Assembly: GCA_963666465.1 (NCBI GenBank)
Contig: OY762824.1
Span: 372,001 to 436,000 of the forward strand
DNA length: 64,000 nt
Source of the DNA: VXYL01 sp963666465
GTDB lineage: Bacteria > Pseudomonadota > Gammaproteobacteria > Pseudomonadales > Azotimanducaceae
Direction of reading: 5' to 3'
Below are positions 26,337 to 33,975 of the stretch, piece after piece (the stretch's first letter is position 1; the number at the start of each line of letters is the position of its first letter). The position numbers and the translations under genes were made by a program. The notes under the pieces are model-generated. The model had not been told where the DNA came from. It saw only the letters and a program-made list of their open reading frames with translations, and made no database searches.

Positions 26337-27344
26337 GTGCCCGAACGAGTCTGGCGACGTTCCGACTTTGCCTTCGACCTGCCGGAGGAACTGATCGCCC
26401 AGCGTCCGGGGGAGCGTCGGATTGCGAGCCGGCTCCTGGTGCTTGGCGCCGGCGGCATCGCTCACCACAGCTTCGAGCAACTGCCGGACTTGCTCGCGCC
26501 GGGTGATCTGCTGGTGGTCAACAACACCCGCGTCATCAAGGCGCGGCTGCATGGTGTGAAGGACAGCGGCGGTCGGGCGGAAATCCTCGTCGAACGCATC
26601 GAGGATGGTCGGCGGGCACTGTGTCAGGTGCGCTCCAGCAAGCCGCTCAAGCCGGGGCGCACGGTGCAGGTGGGGGATGCGGCCCTGACTGTGCTTGCGC
26701 GCGATGGCGAGTTCTATCGCCTGGTGTTTCCCGACGGCGTGGAGGCGGTGCTCGAGCGTTACGGCCATGTGCCTTTGCCACCCTATATCGAGCGGGCCGA
26801 CGATGATGCGGATGCGGAGCGCTACCAGACGGTGTTCGCTCGCCATGCTGGCGCGGTGGCGGCGCCTACGGCTGGGCTGCACTTTGACGAGGTTCTGCTC
26901 GGGTCGCTTCGGGGCAGGGGAGTGGAAGTGGCGGCGGTTACGCTGCACGTGGGCGCTGGCACGTTTCAGCCGATGCGGGTGGAGGAGGTTTCCGAGCATC
27001 GAATGCACTCGGAGCGTTATCGCATTCCGGCTGCCACGCGGGCGCGGCTCGACGCCTGCCAAGGTCGCATCGTTGCTGTGGGCACCACGGTTGTGCGTAC
27101 GCTCGAAGCGGCTGCCGTGACGGGGGCGGATGCCGGGGAGACGCGCCTGTTCATCACGCCGGGGTTCGAGTTTCGCGTGGTCGATGCCCTGATCACCAAC
27201 TTCCATCTGCCGGAGTCGACTTTGCTGATGCTGGTGTCGGCATTCGCCGGGGTTGAGCCGGTGCGACGGGCCTACGCCGAAGCCATCGCGGCGGGCTACC
27301 GGTTCTTCAGCTATGGAGACGCGATGTTCTGCGTTCGGGGTTAG
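26337..27344 (+). CDS. queA: S-adenosylmethionine:tRNA ribosyltransferase-isomerase
   Basis: 335 residues from GTG 26337. QueA signatures include FDLPEELIAQRPGERRIASR, DLLVVNNTRVIKARLHG, AAPTAGLHFDEVLL and ITNFHLPESTLLMLVSAFAG. The enzyme adds an epoxycyclopentanediol precursor from SAM to 7-aminomethyl-7-deazaguanine in tRNA wobble position 34, making epoxyqueuosine. Gene order queA-tgt-yajC-secD-secF is the normal gammaproteobacterial cluster, though here a 291-base spacer separates queA from tgt. Confidence 0.95.
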   Translation: MPERVWRRSDFAFDLPEELIAQRPGERRIASRLLVLGAGGIAHHSFEQLPDLLAPGDLLVVNNTRVIKARLHGVKDSGGRAEILVERIEDGRRALCQVRSSKPLKPGRTVQVGDAALTVLARDGEFYRLVFPDGVEAVLERYGHVPLPPYIERADDDADAERYQTVFARHAGAVAAPTAGLHFDEVLLGSLRGRGVEVAAVTLHVGAGTFQPMRVEEVSEHRMHSERYRIPAATRARLDACQGRIVAVGTTVVRTLEAAAVTGADAGETRLFITPGFEFRVVDALITNFHLPESTLLMLVSAFAGVEPVRRAYAEAIAAGYRFFSYGDAMFCVRG

Positions 27345-27635
27345 GAGACAACCGAAGCGTCAACACGCCTTGGGAGGCTGGTCGGGGTTCGCACGTTGGG
27401 TCGGGGTCGCACGCTGGGATGGTGCGCCTGCCGGCGCTGTTGCGGCTTTCAGGTCGCCGCAGCCTTGTTCAGGAGTTCTAAAGGCAGCACCCGGACGCAC
27501 CGCTTAAGCCCTCGTGGCAATGACGTACGTTTCTGGAGGGAGGCGTCTCGCCCTCCGCCGGCTTGCAGGTGACCAAGTGCCCGTGCCTTGGGACCAGGCT
27601 TGCGCCGTTGCTGATGGGTGGGGACACTTGTGGGC
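27345..27635. repeat. Spacer between queA and tgt with dispersed repeats
   Basis: The stretch caaccgaagcgtcaacacg near 27350 recurs at 35560, upstream of the GGT/MFS region. A GGAGGGC-type motif (ctggagggaggcgtctcgcc, then ctccgccgg) lies near 27532 and can fold on itself. No coding region is supported. Confidence 0.5.
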
Positions 27636-28730
27636 ATGTTTGAGTTGCTTGGCTGCGATGGGGCTGCGCGTCGGGGGCGTCTTGTTACGCCGCATGGGGT
27701 TGTGCAGACGCCGGTCTTCATGCCTTGTGGGACCTACGGGTCGGTGAAGGGGATGACTCCTCACTCGCTTTCGGAAGTCGGCACGCAGATGCTGCTGGGC
27801 AACACGTTCCATCTGATGCTGCGACCGGGTGACGCAAAAGTGGCGGCACTTGGGGGGATGCACGAGTTCATGGCGTGGCCGGGCCCCATCCTCACCGATT
27901 CCGGTGGCTTTCAGGTGTTCAGCCTGCGGGAGTTGCGCAAGGTGACCGAGGAGGGGGTTGAGTTCCGCTCCCCCATCAACGGCGACCGCATCCTGCTGAC
28001 GCCGGAGCGGAGCATCGAGGCGCAGCGGAATCTCGGCTCGGATGTCGTCATGTCGTTCGATGAATGCACGCCGTACCCGGCCACGGAGGACGAAGCGCGG
28101 GCATCGATGGAGCTTTCGATGCGCTGGGCGGAGCGGGGGCGCGAGGCGCATGGGAATGGCCGCAACCTGCTGTTCGGGATCGTCCAGGGAGGGATGCACG
28201 CGGGGCTACGCCGGGAAAGTCTCGATCGACTCACGGCGATGGGCTTCGACGGCTATGCCCTCGGCGGACTATCTGTCGGCGAGCCAAAGGAGGAGATGAA
28301 CGCCGTGCTCGCCGACATTGCGCCCCACATGCCGGAGGCCAGCCCACGCTATCTGATGGGCGTGGGCACCCCGGAGGACCTCTTGTACGGCGTATCCGTT
28401 GGCATCGACATGTTCGACTGCGTATTGCCCACCCGCAATGCCCGCAACGGCCACCTGTTCACGTCTTCCGGCGTCGTCCGCATCCGCAACGCCGTGCATC
28501 GCTTCGACCCCGCGCCGCTCGACGCTGAATGCGACTGCTACACCTGTGCCCGGTTCTCCCGCGCCTACCTGCACCACTTGGACCGCGCCGGCGAGATGCT
28601 CGGAGGCATGTTGATGACCATCCACAACCTGCATTTCTACCATTCGCTGATGGCTCAATTGCGTGCCGCCATCGAAGCGGGTACGCTCTCGCGCCTTGTT
28701 CCCACCCTTGCCGCCGCGTGGCGGAGTTGA
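27636..28730 (+). CDS. tgt: Queuine tRNA-ribosyltransferase (tRNA-guanine transglycosylase)
   Basis: 364 residues from ATG 27636 (MFELLGCDGAARRGRL). Substrate-binding and catalytic motifs: ILTDSGGFQVFSL (Asp), LLFGIVQGGMHAGLR, and GIDMFDCVLPTRNARNGHLF (nucleophilic Asp). The zinc site is CDCYTCARFSRAYLHHL near the C-terminus. It exchanges guanine 34 for the queuosine precursor preQ1 in tRNAs with GUN anticodons. yajC begins right after its stop. Confidence 0.96.
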   Translation: MFELLGCDGAARRGRLVTPHGVVQTPVFMPCGTYGSVKGMTPHSLSEVGTQMLLGNTFHLMLRPGDAKVAALGGMHEFMAWPGPILTDSGGFQVFSLRELRKVTEEGVEFRSPINGDRILLTPERSIEAQRNLGSDVVMSFDECTPYPATEDEARASMELSMRWAERGREAHGNGRNLLFGIVQGGMHAGLRRESLDRLTAMGFDGYALGGLSVGEPKEEMNAVLADIAPHMPEASPRYLMGVGTPEDLLYGVSVGIDMFDCVLPTRNARNGHLFTSSGVVRIRNAVHRFDPAPLDAECDCYTCARFSRAYLHHLDRAGEMLGGMLMTIHNLHFYHSLMAQLRAAIEAGTLSRLVPTLAAAWRS

Positions 28731-29075
28731 ATGAACCTCGCAGAACTCATCGAGCCGGCGGCGCACGCCGCCGAAGCCGGCGGCGCCGGTGGCGGCTGGA
28801 TCCAATTCCTGTTCCTGGGCGGTTTCATCGCCATCTTCTACTTCCTGCTGATCCGCCCGCAAAGCAAGCGGCGCAAGGAGCATCAGGCGCTGGTGGCCAG
28901 CCTCGACAAGGGCGATGAAGTGGTCACGGCTGGCGGTGTGGCTGGTCTGGTCACCAACGTCGAGGACGACTTCGTGAAGGTGCGGATCGCCCCCAACGTC
29001 GAGATTCGCGTGCAGAAGAGTTCTGTCGGCGCAACCCTGCCCAAGGGCACACTCAAGTCGCTGGATGAGAAGTAA
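28731..29075 (+). CDS. yajC: Sec translocase accessory subunit YajC
   Basis: 114 residues, starting at the base after the tgt stop. One transmembrane helix (IQFLFLGGFIAIFYFLLI) is followed by the RPQSKRRKEHQALVASLDKG block and a small cytoplasmic domain with GGVAGLVTNVEDDFVKVRI, all typical of YajC. It associates with SecD and SecF to assist protein export. Its 3' end overlaps the secD start. Confidence 0.95.
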   Translation: MNLAELIEPAAHAAEAGGAGGGWIQFLFLGGFIAIFYFLLIRPQSKRRKEHQALVASLDKGDEVVTAGGVAGLVTNVEDDFVKVRIAPNVEIRVQKSSVGATLPKGTLKSLDEK

Positions 29076-31011
29076 CCCGGTCGCCGGGCAGAACCTGTTC
29101 GGCACGGCGACCCGGCAGCGGGCGCCGAACGAAATCGCTGCATGGCGCTATGTAGCGTTCCTGCTGGTCGTGGCGGTGGCCTGCCTGTATGCGCTGCCGA
29201 ACCTCTATCCACCGGACCATGCGCTGCAGATCAGCGCCGACAACGCCGCCGAGCAAGTGGACGAAGCGTTTCTGCAAGACGCAGAGGCCAGGCTCGAAGC
29301 GGCCGGCATCGCCATCAAGGGCTCGGAGATGGTCGAGCGCGCCGGCCGCCCCGGCGGGCTGCTCCGGCTCCAGAGCAACGAGGCGCAGCTTCGCGCCAGT
29401 GCATTGCTGGATGAGGAGCTGAATCCCCCTGGCGAGGAACGGCGTTACGTCATTGCCCTCAGCCTTGCATCGACCACGCCTGGCTGGCTGAGCGACATCG
29501 GTGGGAAGCCTATGGCCAAGGGGCTCGACCTTGCCGGCGGCATCCACTTCGTGCTGCAGGTGGACATGGTGGAGGCGCTGGCGAAACGGCTTGGCGACGA
29601 ACTGCAGAAGGCCAAGGACATGCTGCGGGAAGAGCGCGTGCGCTATCGCAGCCCAGACGACGCCGTGATGACGGGCGACGTCAACGCGATCCAGCTCGGC
29701 TTCTCAACCCCAGGCTCGCGGGACCGCGCCATCGAGGTGCTCGGGGAAGAGTTTCGCCAGCCCGACTACCTACTCGAGGAAGCCACGGTGGATGGTTTCC
29801 CCGGCCTCACCGTGACTGTGGAAGACTCGAAGCTCGACGAGATCGAATCAACGGCCATCGAGCAGAACCTGACGGGCCTGCGCAATCGGGTGAACCAGCT
29901 TGGCGTTTCCGAACCCTTGGTGCAGCGTCTCGGCGGCTCCCGCATCGTCATCGATTTGCCGGGAGTGCAGGACAGCGCTCGCGCCAAGCGCATCCTCGAC
30001 AAGTTTGCCAATCTGGAGTTTCGCCTGGCAGCCTTGCCGGAGGACCGGCCCTCGGAAGTTGAGGACTGGGTGGACGAGGACGGTCGCCCGGTGACCTTGC
30101 AGCGCGACATCATCGTCACCGGCGACCGCGTCACCAACGCCGTGCAGTCGAGGGATCCGAAAACCGGCCTGCCGCAGGTCAACGTCTCGCTCGACAGCCG
30201 CGGCGGCGAGCAGATGTACGAAGCAACTGCGCCCAACGTCGGCCATCGGATGGCCACCATCTTCATCGAGCAAAAGCCGGTGGTCGTCACCGAAGTGGTG
30301 GACGGCGAGCGGGTGGAACGGCGCACGACCCGGCAGGAACGCCGCATCATCAGCGTGGCAACGATTCAGTCGGCGTTGCCGTACAACTTCCGCGTCACGG
30401 GTCTTGGACTGGCGGAAGCCCAGGAACTGGCGCTGCTCTTGCGTGCCGGCGCCCTCGCCGCACCCATGTACTTCGTCGAGGAACGCACCGTGGGCGCTTC
30501 CCTTGGCGACGAGAACATCGAGCGCGGGATGCTGGCCGTCTCCGTCGGCTTCGCGATGGTGCTGATCTTCATGGCCTTCCACTACAAGGTCTTTGGCCTC
30601 GTCGCCAACGTGGCGCTGACGCTCAACCTCGTGATCCTGGTGGCGGTGATGTCGCTCCTGGATGCGACGCTGACGCTGCCGGGCATCGCCGGCATCGTCC
30701 TGACGGTAGGCATGGCGGTGGACGCCAACGTGCTGATCTTCTCCCGCATCCGCGAGGAACTGAAGCGCTCGCCGCCGGCGGTGGCGATTCAGGCCGGCTA
30801 CGACCGGGCGTTCCTCACCATCCTGGACGCCAACGTCACCACGCTGTTCGTGGCTCTCATCCTCTACGCCATCGGCAGCGGGCCGGTGGCGGGCTTTGCG
30901 GTGACGCTCTCCATCGGCATCGTCACGTCGATGTTCACCGCCATCTTCGGCTCCAGGGTGCTGGTGCATCTGATCTATGGTCGCCGCAAGCTCGCGAAGG
31001 TGCTGATTTGA
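29065..31011 (+). CDS. secD: Protein translocase subunit SecD
   Basis: 648 residues. An N-terminal helix (YVAFLLVVAVACLYALPNLYP) is followed by the large periplasmic domain with GLDLAGGIHFVLQVDM, and then by five membrane segments at the C-terminal end, with RAGALAAPMYFVEERTVGAS, TVGMAVDANVLIFSRIREEL and the final ATRR-like GSRVLVHLIYGRRK. SecD with SecF uses the proton gradient to pull exported proteins across the membrane. ATG 29065 overlaps yajC, and the stop overlaps secF. Length is normal for the family. Confidence 0.96.
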   Translation: MRSNPVAGQNLFGTATRQRAPNEIAAWRYVAFLLVVAVACLYALPNLYPPDHALQISADNAAEQVDEAFLQDAEARLEAAGIAIKGSEMVERAGRPGGLLRLQSNEAQLRASALLDEELNPPGEERRYVIALSLASTTPGWLSDIGGKPMAKGLDLAGGIHFVLQVDMVEALAKRLGDELQKAKDMLREERVRYRSPDDAVMTGDVNAIQLGFSTPGSRDRAIEVLGEEFRQPDYLLEEATVDGFPGLTVTVEDSKLDEIESTAIEQNLTGLRNRVNQLGVSEPLVQRLGGSRIVIDLPGVQDSARAKRILDKFANLEFRLAALPEDRPSEVEDWVDEDGRPVTLQRDIIVTGDRVTNAVQSRDPKTGLPQVNVSLDSRGGEQMYEATAPNVGHRMATIFIEQKPVVVTEVVDGERVERRTTRQERRIISVATIQSALPYNFRVTGLGLAEAQELALLLRAGALAAPMYFVEERTVGASLGDENIERGMLAVSVGFAMVLIFMAFHYKVFGLVANVALTLNLVILVAVMSLLDATLTLPGIAGIVLTVGMAVDANVLIFSRIREELKRSPPAVAIQAGYDRAFLTILDANVTTLFVALILYAIGSGPVAGFAVTLSIGIVTSMFTAIFGSRVLVHLIYGRRKLAKVLI

Positions 31012-31931
31012 TGGCGTTCGAACTGCCGACCCTCGATTTCATGGGGCACCGCAAGACGGCGGCGGTGGCATCGGCGCTGCTCGTGATCGTCACGATCGTG
31101 GCGCTGGCGCTGGGTGGCATCAACCGCGGCCTCGACTTCACTGGCGGCGCCTTGGTGGAGGTGGGCTTTGCGAATCCGGTCGAGCCGGTGACGGTGCGCT
31201 CGGTGCTCGACGATTCGGGCTTCACCGGGGGTGTGGTGCAGAACTACGGTTCGGAGACAGAGCTTCTCGTGCGGATGCCGCCGGTGACTGGGGTGGATCA
31301 ATCCGATCTTGGCACCGAGGTGGCGGCGGCCCTGGCGCGGGCGTTTCCGGGTGTTGATCTCAGGCGTTCGGAGTTTGTGGGGCCGGCGGTGGGTGAGGAA
31401 CTCACCGAGAAGGGCGGCATGGCACTGTTGGTGGCGCTGGGCGCGGTCATGCTCTACATCATGTTCCGCTTCACGGGCAAGTTCGCCGTGGGTGCGGTGG
31501 TGGCGCTGGCCCATGACGTACTGATCGTGGTGGGCGCCTTCGCCGTGTTCCGCTGGACCTTCGGCCTTGCCGAGCTCGCCGCCCTGCTGGCGGTGATCGG
31601 CTATTCGCTCAACGACACCATCGTGGTTTCGGACCGCATCCGCGAGAACTTCCGCTCGGTGCGGCGGGGGACGCCGGTGGAGATCATCAACCGCTCGCTG
31701 AACCAGATGCTGGGGCGGACGTTGGTGACGTCACTGACCACGCTGCTGGTGTTGCTGGCGCTTCTCATCGCCGGCGGCGAACAGATCGCCGGATTTGCCA
31801 CGGCGCTGACGATTGGGGTGTTGGTGGGGACGTATTCGTCGATTTATGTTGCTGCGAACGTGCTGCTGACTATGGGCATTACTCGGCAGGACCTGGCTCT
31901 GCCAGAGAAGGAGTCGGCGGAGACGCCCTGA
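31011..31931 (+). CDS. secF: Protein translocase subunit SecF
   Basis: 307 residues. The conserved GGINRGLDFTGGALVEVGF after the first membrane helix, then AVIGYSLNDTIVVSDRIREN and SLNQMLGRTLVTSLTTLLVL, define SecF. It works with SecD in proton-driven protein export. The gene ends 54 bases before an ArsC-like gene on the same strand, and no terminator is evident between them. Confidence 0.96.
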   Translation: MAFELPTLDFMGHRKTAAVASALLVIVTIVALALGGINRGLDFTGGALVEVGFANPVEPVTVRSVLDDSGFTGGVVQNYGSETELLVRMPPVTGVDQSDLGTEVAAALARAFPGVDLRRSEFVGPAVGEELTEKGGMALLVALGAVMLYIMFRFTGKFAVGAVVALAHDVLIVVGAFAVFRWTFGLAELAALLAVIGYSLNDTIVVSDRIRENFRSVRRGTPVEIINRSLNQMLGRTLVTSLTTLLVLLALLIAGGEQIAGFATALTIGVLVGTYSSIYVAANVLLTMGITRQDLALPEKESAETP

Positions 31932-31985
31932 CGGCGGCGGTCCGGCCTTATACTCCGAGAACAGTCAGTCGTTCGAGGGGCGGAC

Positions 31986-32336
31986 ATGGATCGGATTGTC
32001 ATCTATCACAACCCGGGGTGAGGCAAATCGCGTGGCGCGCTGGAAATCCTGCGCGAGCGAGACGTCGAGTTCGATGTCATTCAGTACCTCAAGGATCCCA
32101 TCGACGCCACCACGATGGGGCGCCTCATCGACCTTGTGGGCGAGCCGCCGGCGGAGTTCATCCGCAAGGATCGCAACTTCAAGCAGCTTGGGCTGGACGC
32201 GGCCGACTACACCACGCGGGATGCGGTGGTGGGGTTGTTGCAGGAGCATCCGAAGCTGATGCAGCGCCCTATCGTCGTGCGTGGCGACCGGGCAGTGATC
32301 GCCCGGCCATCGGAGAAGGTGGAGGAGTTGCTTTAG
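31986..32336 (+). CDS. ArsC-family reductase with in-frame TGA at the catalytic cysteine (candidate selenoprotein)
   Basis: From ATG 31986, with gagggg upstream, codons read MDRIVIYHNPG, then TGA (32019-32021), then GKSRGALEILRERDVEFDVI and onward without interruption to a TAG at 32334. ArsC/YfgD proteins have YHNPxCxxSR with the catalytic Cys at about residue 12; here TGA is exactly codon 12. If it is read as selenocysteine the product has 116 residues, the usual length, and retains the C-terminal RPIVVRGDRAVIARPSEKVE block including the Arg of the family. The enzyme would reduce arsenate or a related thiol substrate with glutathione or glutaredoxin. A nonsense mutation of a Cys codon is the alternative. 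A SECIS-like hairpin follows. Confidence 0.65.
32028..32060 (+). promoter_or_regulatory. Candidate bacterial SECIS hairpin
   Basis: Just after the in-frame TGA, tcgc pairs with gcga (lower stem), then an internal loop gtgg/a, then cgcgc pairs with gcgcg (upper stem), around the loop tggaaatcct. The loop begins 19 nt after TGA, inside the 16-37 nt range known for bacterial SECIS elements, and has G in its first two positions. GC-rich coding DNA can form such hairpins by chance. Confidence 0.45.
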
Positions 32337-32693
32337 CTCTGGGCGTGTTGACGGGCAGGAGGAACGGAACCACGGCCTGCGTGGGGCACTGCGGTTACGG
32401 GGCCTGCCAGGGGCGGGGGCATTGAAGCCCTCGCACGCGCCGCAAGGCGCGTCCGGTGAGCGACGCAGTGACCGGTCACCGCCAGATTCCCTTGCGCTCG
32501 AAAGACGCTCTCGCGTGGGTTGTGCGCCTGTCGGCGCGAGCGAGGGCTTCAGTGCCCTCGCCAGGGGGCATCGCCCTCGCTTTGGGATGGTGACGGCTTG
32601 GGCTGGGGCAGGAAGCGTTGCCGAAAGGCAACGGTTCTTGTGGCGCTGGCGGCTCGTTTTGGAGGGCAGGATGCCCATCCCTCCGCGGGCGCG
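32337..32693. repeat. Repeat-rich spacer after the ArsC-like gene
   Basis: Holds a GNRA-loop hairpin at 32610-32639 (cgttgcc/ggcaacg around gaaa, extended by ggaa/ttct across a G-G mismatch). It is a relative of hairpin 2 at 21968. A GGAGGGC-type motif follows (ggagggcaggatgcccatcc, near 32661). No gene. Confidence 0.6.
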
Positions 32694-33617
32694 TCAAGCC
32701 GTGGCCAGGGCCGATTCGTTGCTGGTGGTGGGGTGGAAGGCGTCGGCGCGGGGGTCGGGGAAGGTGGGTGCGAGTTCCGTCTCCGGCTCTCCGGCGATTC
32801 GCGACGCTCGCAGGATGCGAGGGTGGTTCGTGTCGTAGGGGCACGCCCGGTGCATCAGGCAGCGGTTGTCCCAGACGACCAGATCGCCCACCTGCCACGA
32901 GTGGCGGTAGGTGCGCGGGGGCTGGCAGGCTTCCTCCATCAGGCCATCGAGCAACGCCTCGGATTCCTCCGGGCTCATGCCGGGAATGCCGTAGGCGTGG
33001 CGCCCGGTGTAGATGGACTTGCGCCCCGTTTCCGGGTGCGTCTTGATGACGGGCCGGAGCGGCGCTCCCTTGTCGTGGAAGCCGTAGAGGTGGTCGGTCT
33101 TGTGGGTGTAGCCCGCCTTCGCCTGTGAGTGGTAGAGGGAGTGGTGGGCCGAGAGCCCTTCGAGCTTCTCCTGCATTTCCGGCGAAAGCGCGTCGTAGGC
33201 GGCGCGCATGTCGGCGAACTCCGTCTCGCCGCCTTCCGGCGGCACCACCAGCGCCATCAGCATGGCTGCCTTCGCCGCCAGAGGCATGTAGGTGCTGTCG
33301 GTGTGCCAGCCCTCGTTGCCCCGCATGAGCGGATATCCCGGATCGCTCGGCCGCGCCGTCGTGCCATCTGGCTTCTGGTTCGAGAACTGCACGGTGGGCG
33401 TGGACTGCCTGGGCGTGAGCCTCTCGATGTTGCCGAAGCGAAGCGCGAAAGCGCCCTGCGCCTCTTCGTCCAGGTTCTGGCCGGGGAAGATGAGGACGCC
33501 GTATTCGAGAAAGGTGGCGTGGATCTCCTCCCACATGGCGTCGTCCAGCTTCGCGAGGTCCACGTCGGTGACCACGGCGCCCAGGGTCGTACCGGTAGCC
33601 GTGACGGTGATGGGCAT
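32694..33617 (-). CDS. TauD/TfdA-family Fe(II)/2-oxoglutarate dioxygenase
   Basis: 307 residues. The iron site is GWHTDSTYMP (His-x-Asp, about residue 103) and the distal His in DNRCLMHRACPYD (about residue 260), followed by the 2-oxoglutarate-binding Arg in RILRASR. The N-terminal GTTLGAVVTDVDLAKLDD is standard for the family. It couples oxidation of a small organic acid, sulfonate or related compound to decarboxylation of 2-oxoglutarate; the substrate cannot be told. It is preceded by its own spacer; an MFS transporter upstream on the same strand could supply the substrate. Confidence 0.88.
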   Translation of the reverse strand: MPITVTATGTTLGAVVTDVDLAKLDDAMWEEIHATFLEYGVLIFPGQNLDEEAQGAFALRFGNIERLTPRQSTPTVQFSNQKPDGTTARPSDPGYPLMRGNEGWHTDSTYMPLAAKAAMLMALVVPPEGGETEFADMRAAYDALSPEMQEKLEGLSAHHSLYHSQAKAGYTHKTDHLYGFHDKGAPLRPVIKTHPETGRKSIYTGRHAYGIPGMSPEESEALLDGLMEEACQPPRTYRHSWQVGDLVVWDNRCLMHRACPYDTNHPRILRASRIAGEPETELAPTFPDPRADAFHPTTSNESALATA

Positions 33618-33749
33618 GGGGAACGCCTCCGTTCGTGGTTACGCGAGCATCATACGCCGGTTGCCTTTGGAGGGAACGGCTTGCAGCGAAGGCCAGCAGT
33701 GCAGCAAAGGCCAGCAGTGCAGCAGCTGCCGACGCGCCCGTTCGGGCGC

Positions 33750-33975
33750 TAGCCCGGATTATTCATGAATGCCCTACTGCGGACGACGATACACTCGCTG
33801 TGGCTGGGCAGTACTCGCGTGTCCTATGGACACGTTCGCGTGTCCTGCGGACACGTTCGCTCCGGTCCCCTCGACATAGTGCGCAGCTATGCCTTCGGGT
33901 TCCTCCACTCCGTGCCCCCACCCACAGCGGCGTCTCGTCACCCTCGCTACGCGCATTCATGAATAATCCGGGCTA
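33750..33975. repeat. 226-bp element with 23-bp perfect inverted ends
   Basis: The left arm (tagcccggattattcatgaa plus tgc) at 33750-33772 is perfectly inverted at 33953-33975. Each arm contains the palindrome cattcatgaatg. Inside is a tandem pair of about 22 bases (cgcgtgtcc.a/.tggacacgtt). It encodes no protein and looks like a MITE or bounded intergenic repeat. The right arm supplies the stop codon (TAG, 33973-33975) of the MFS gene. Confidence 0.75.

Noticed and set aside
29065..31011. Long minus-strand open frames antisense to secD
   Set aside because: They have no family resemblance and oppose a well-conserved essential gene; they result from GC-rich codon use.
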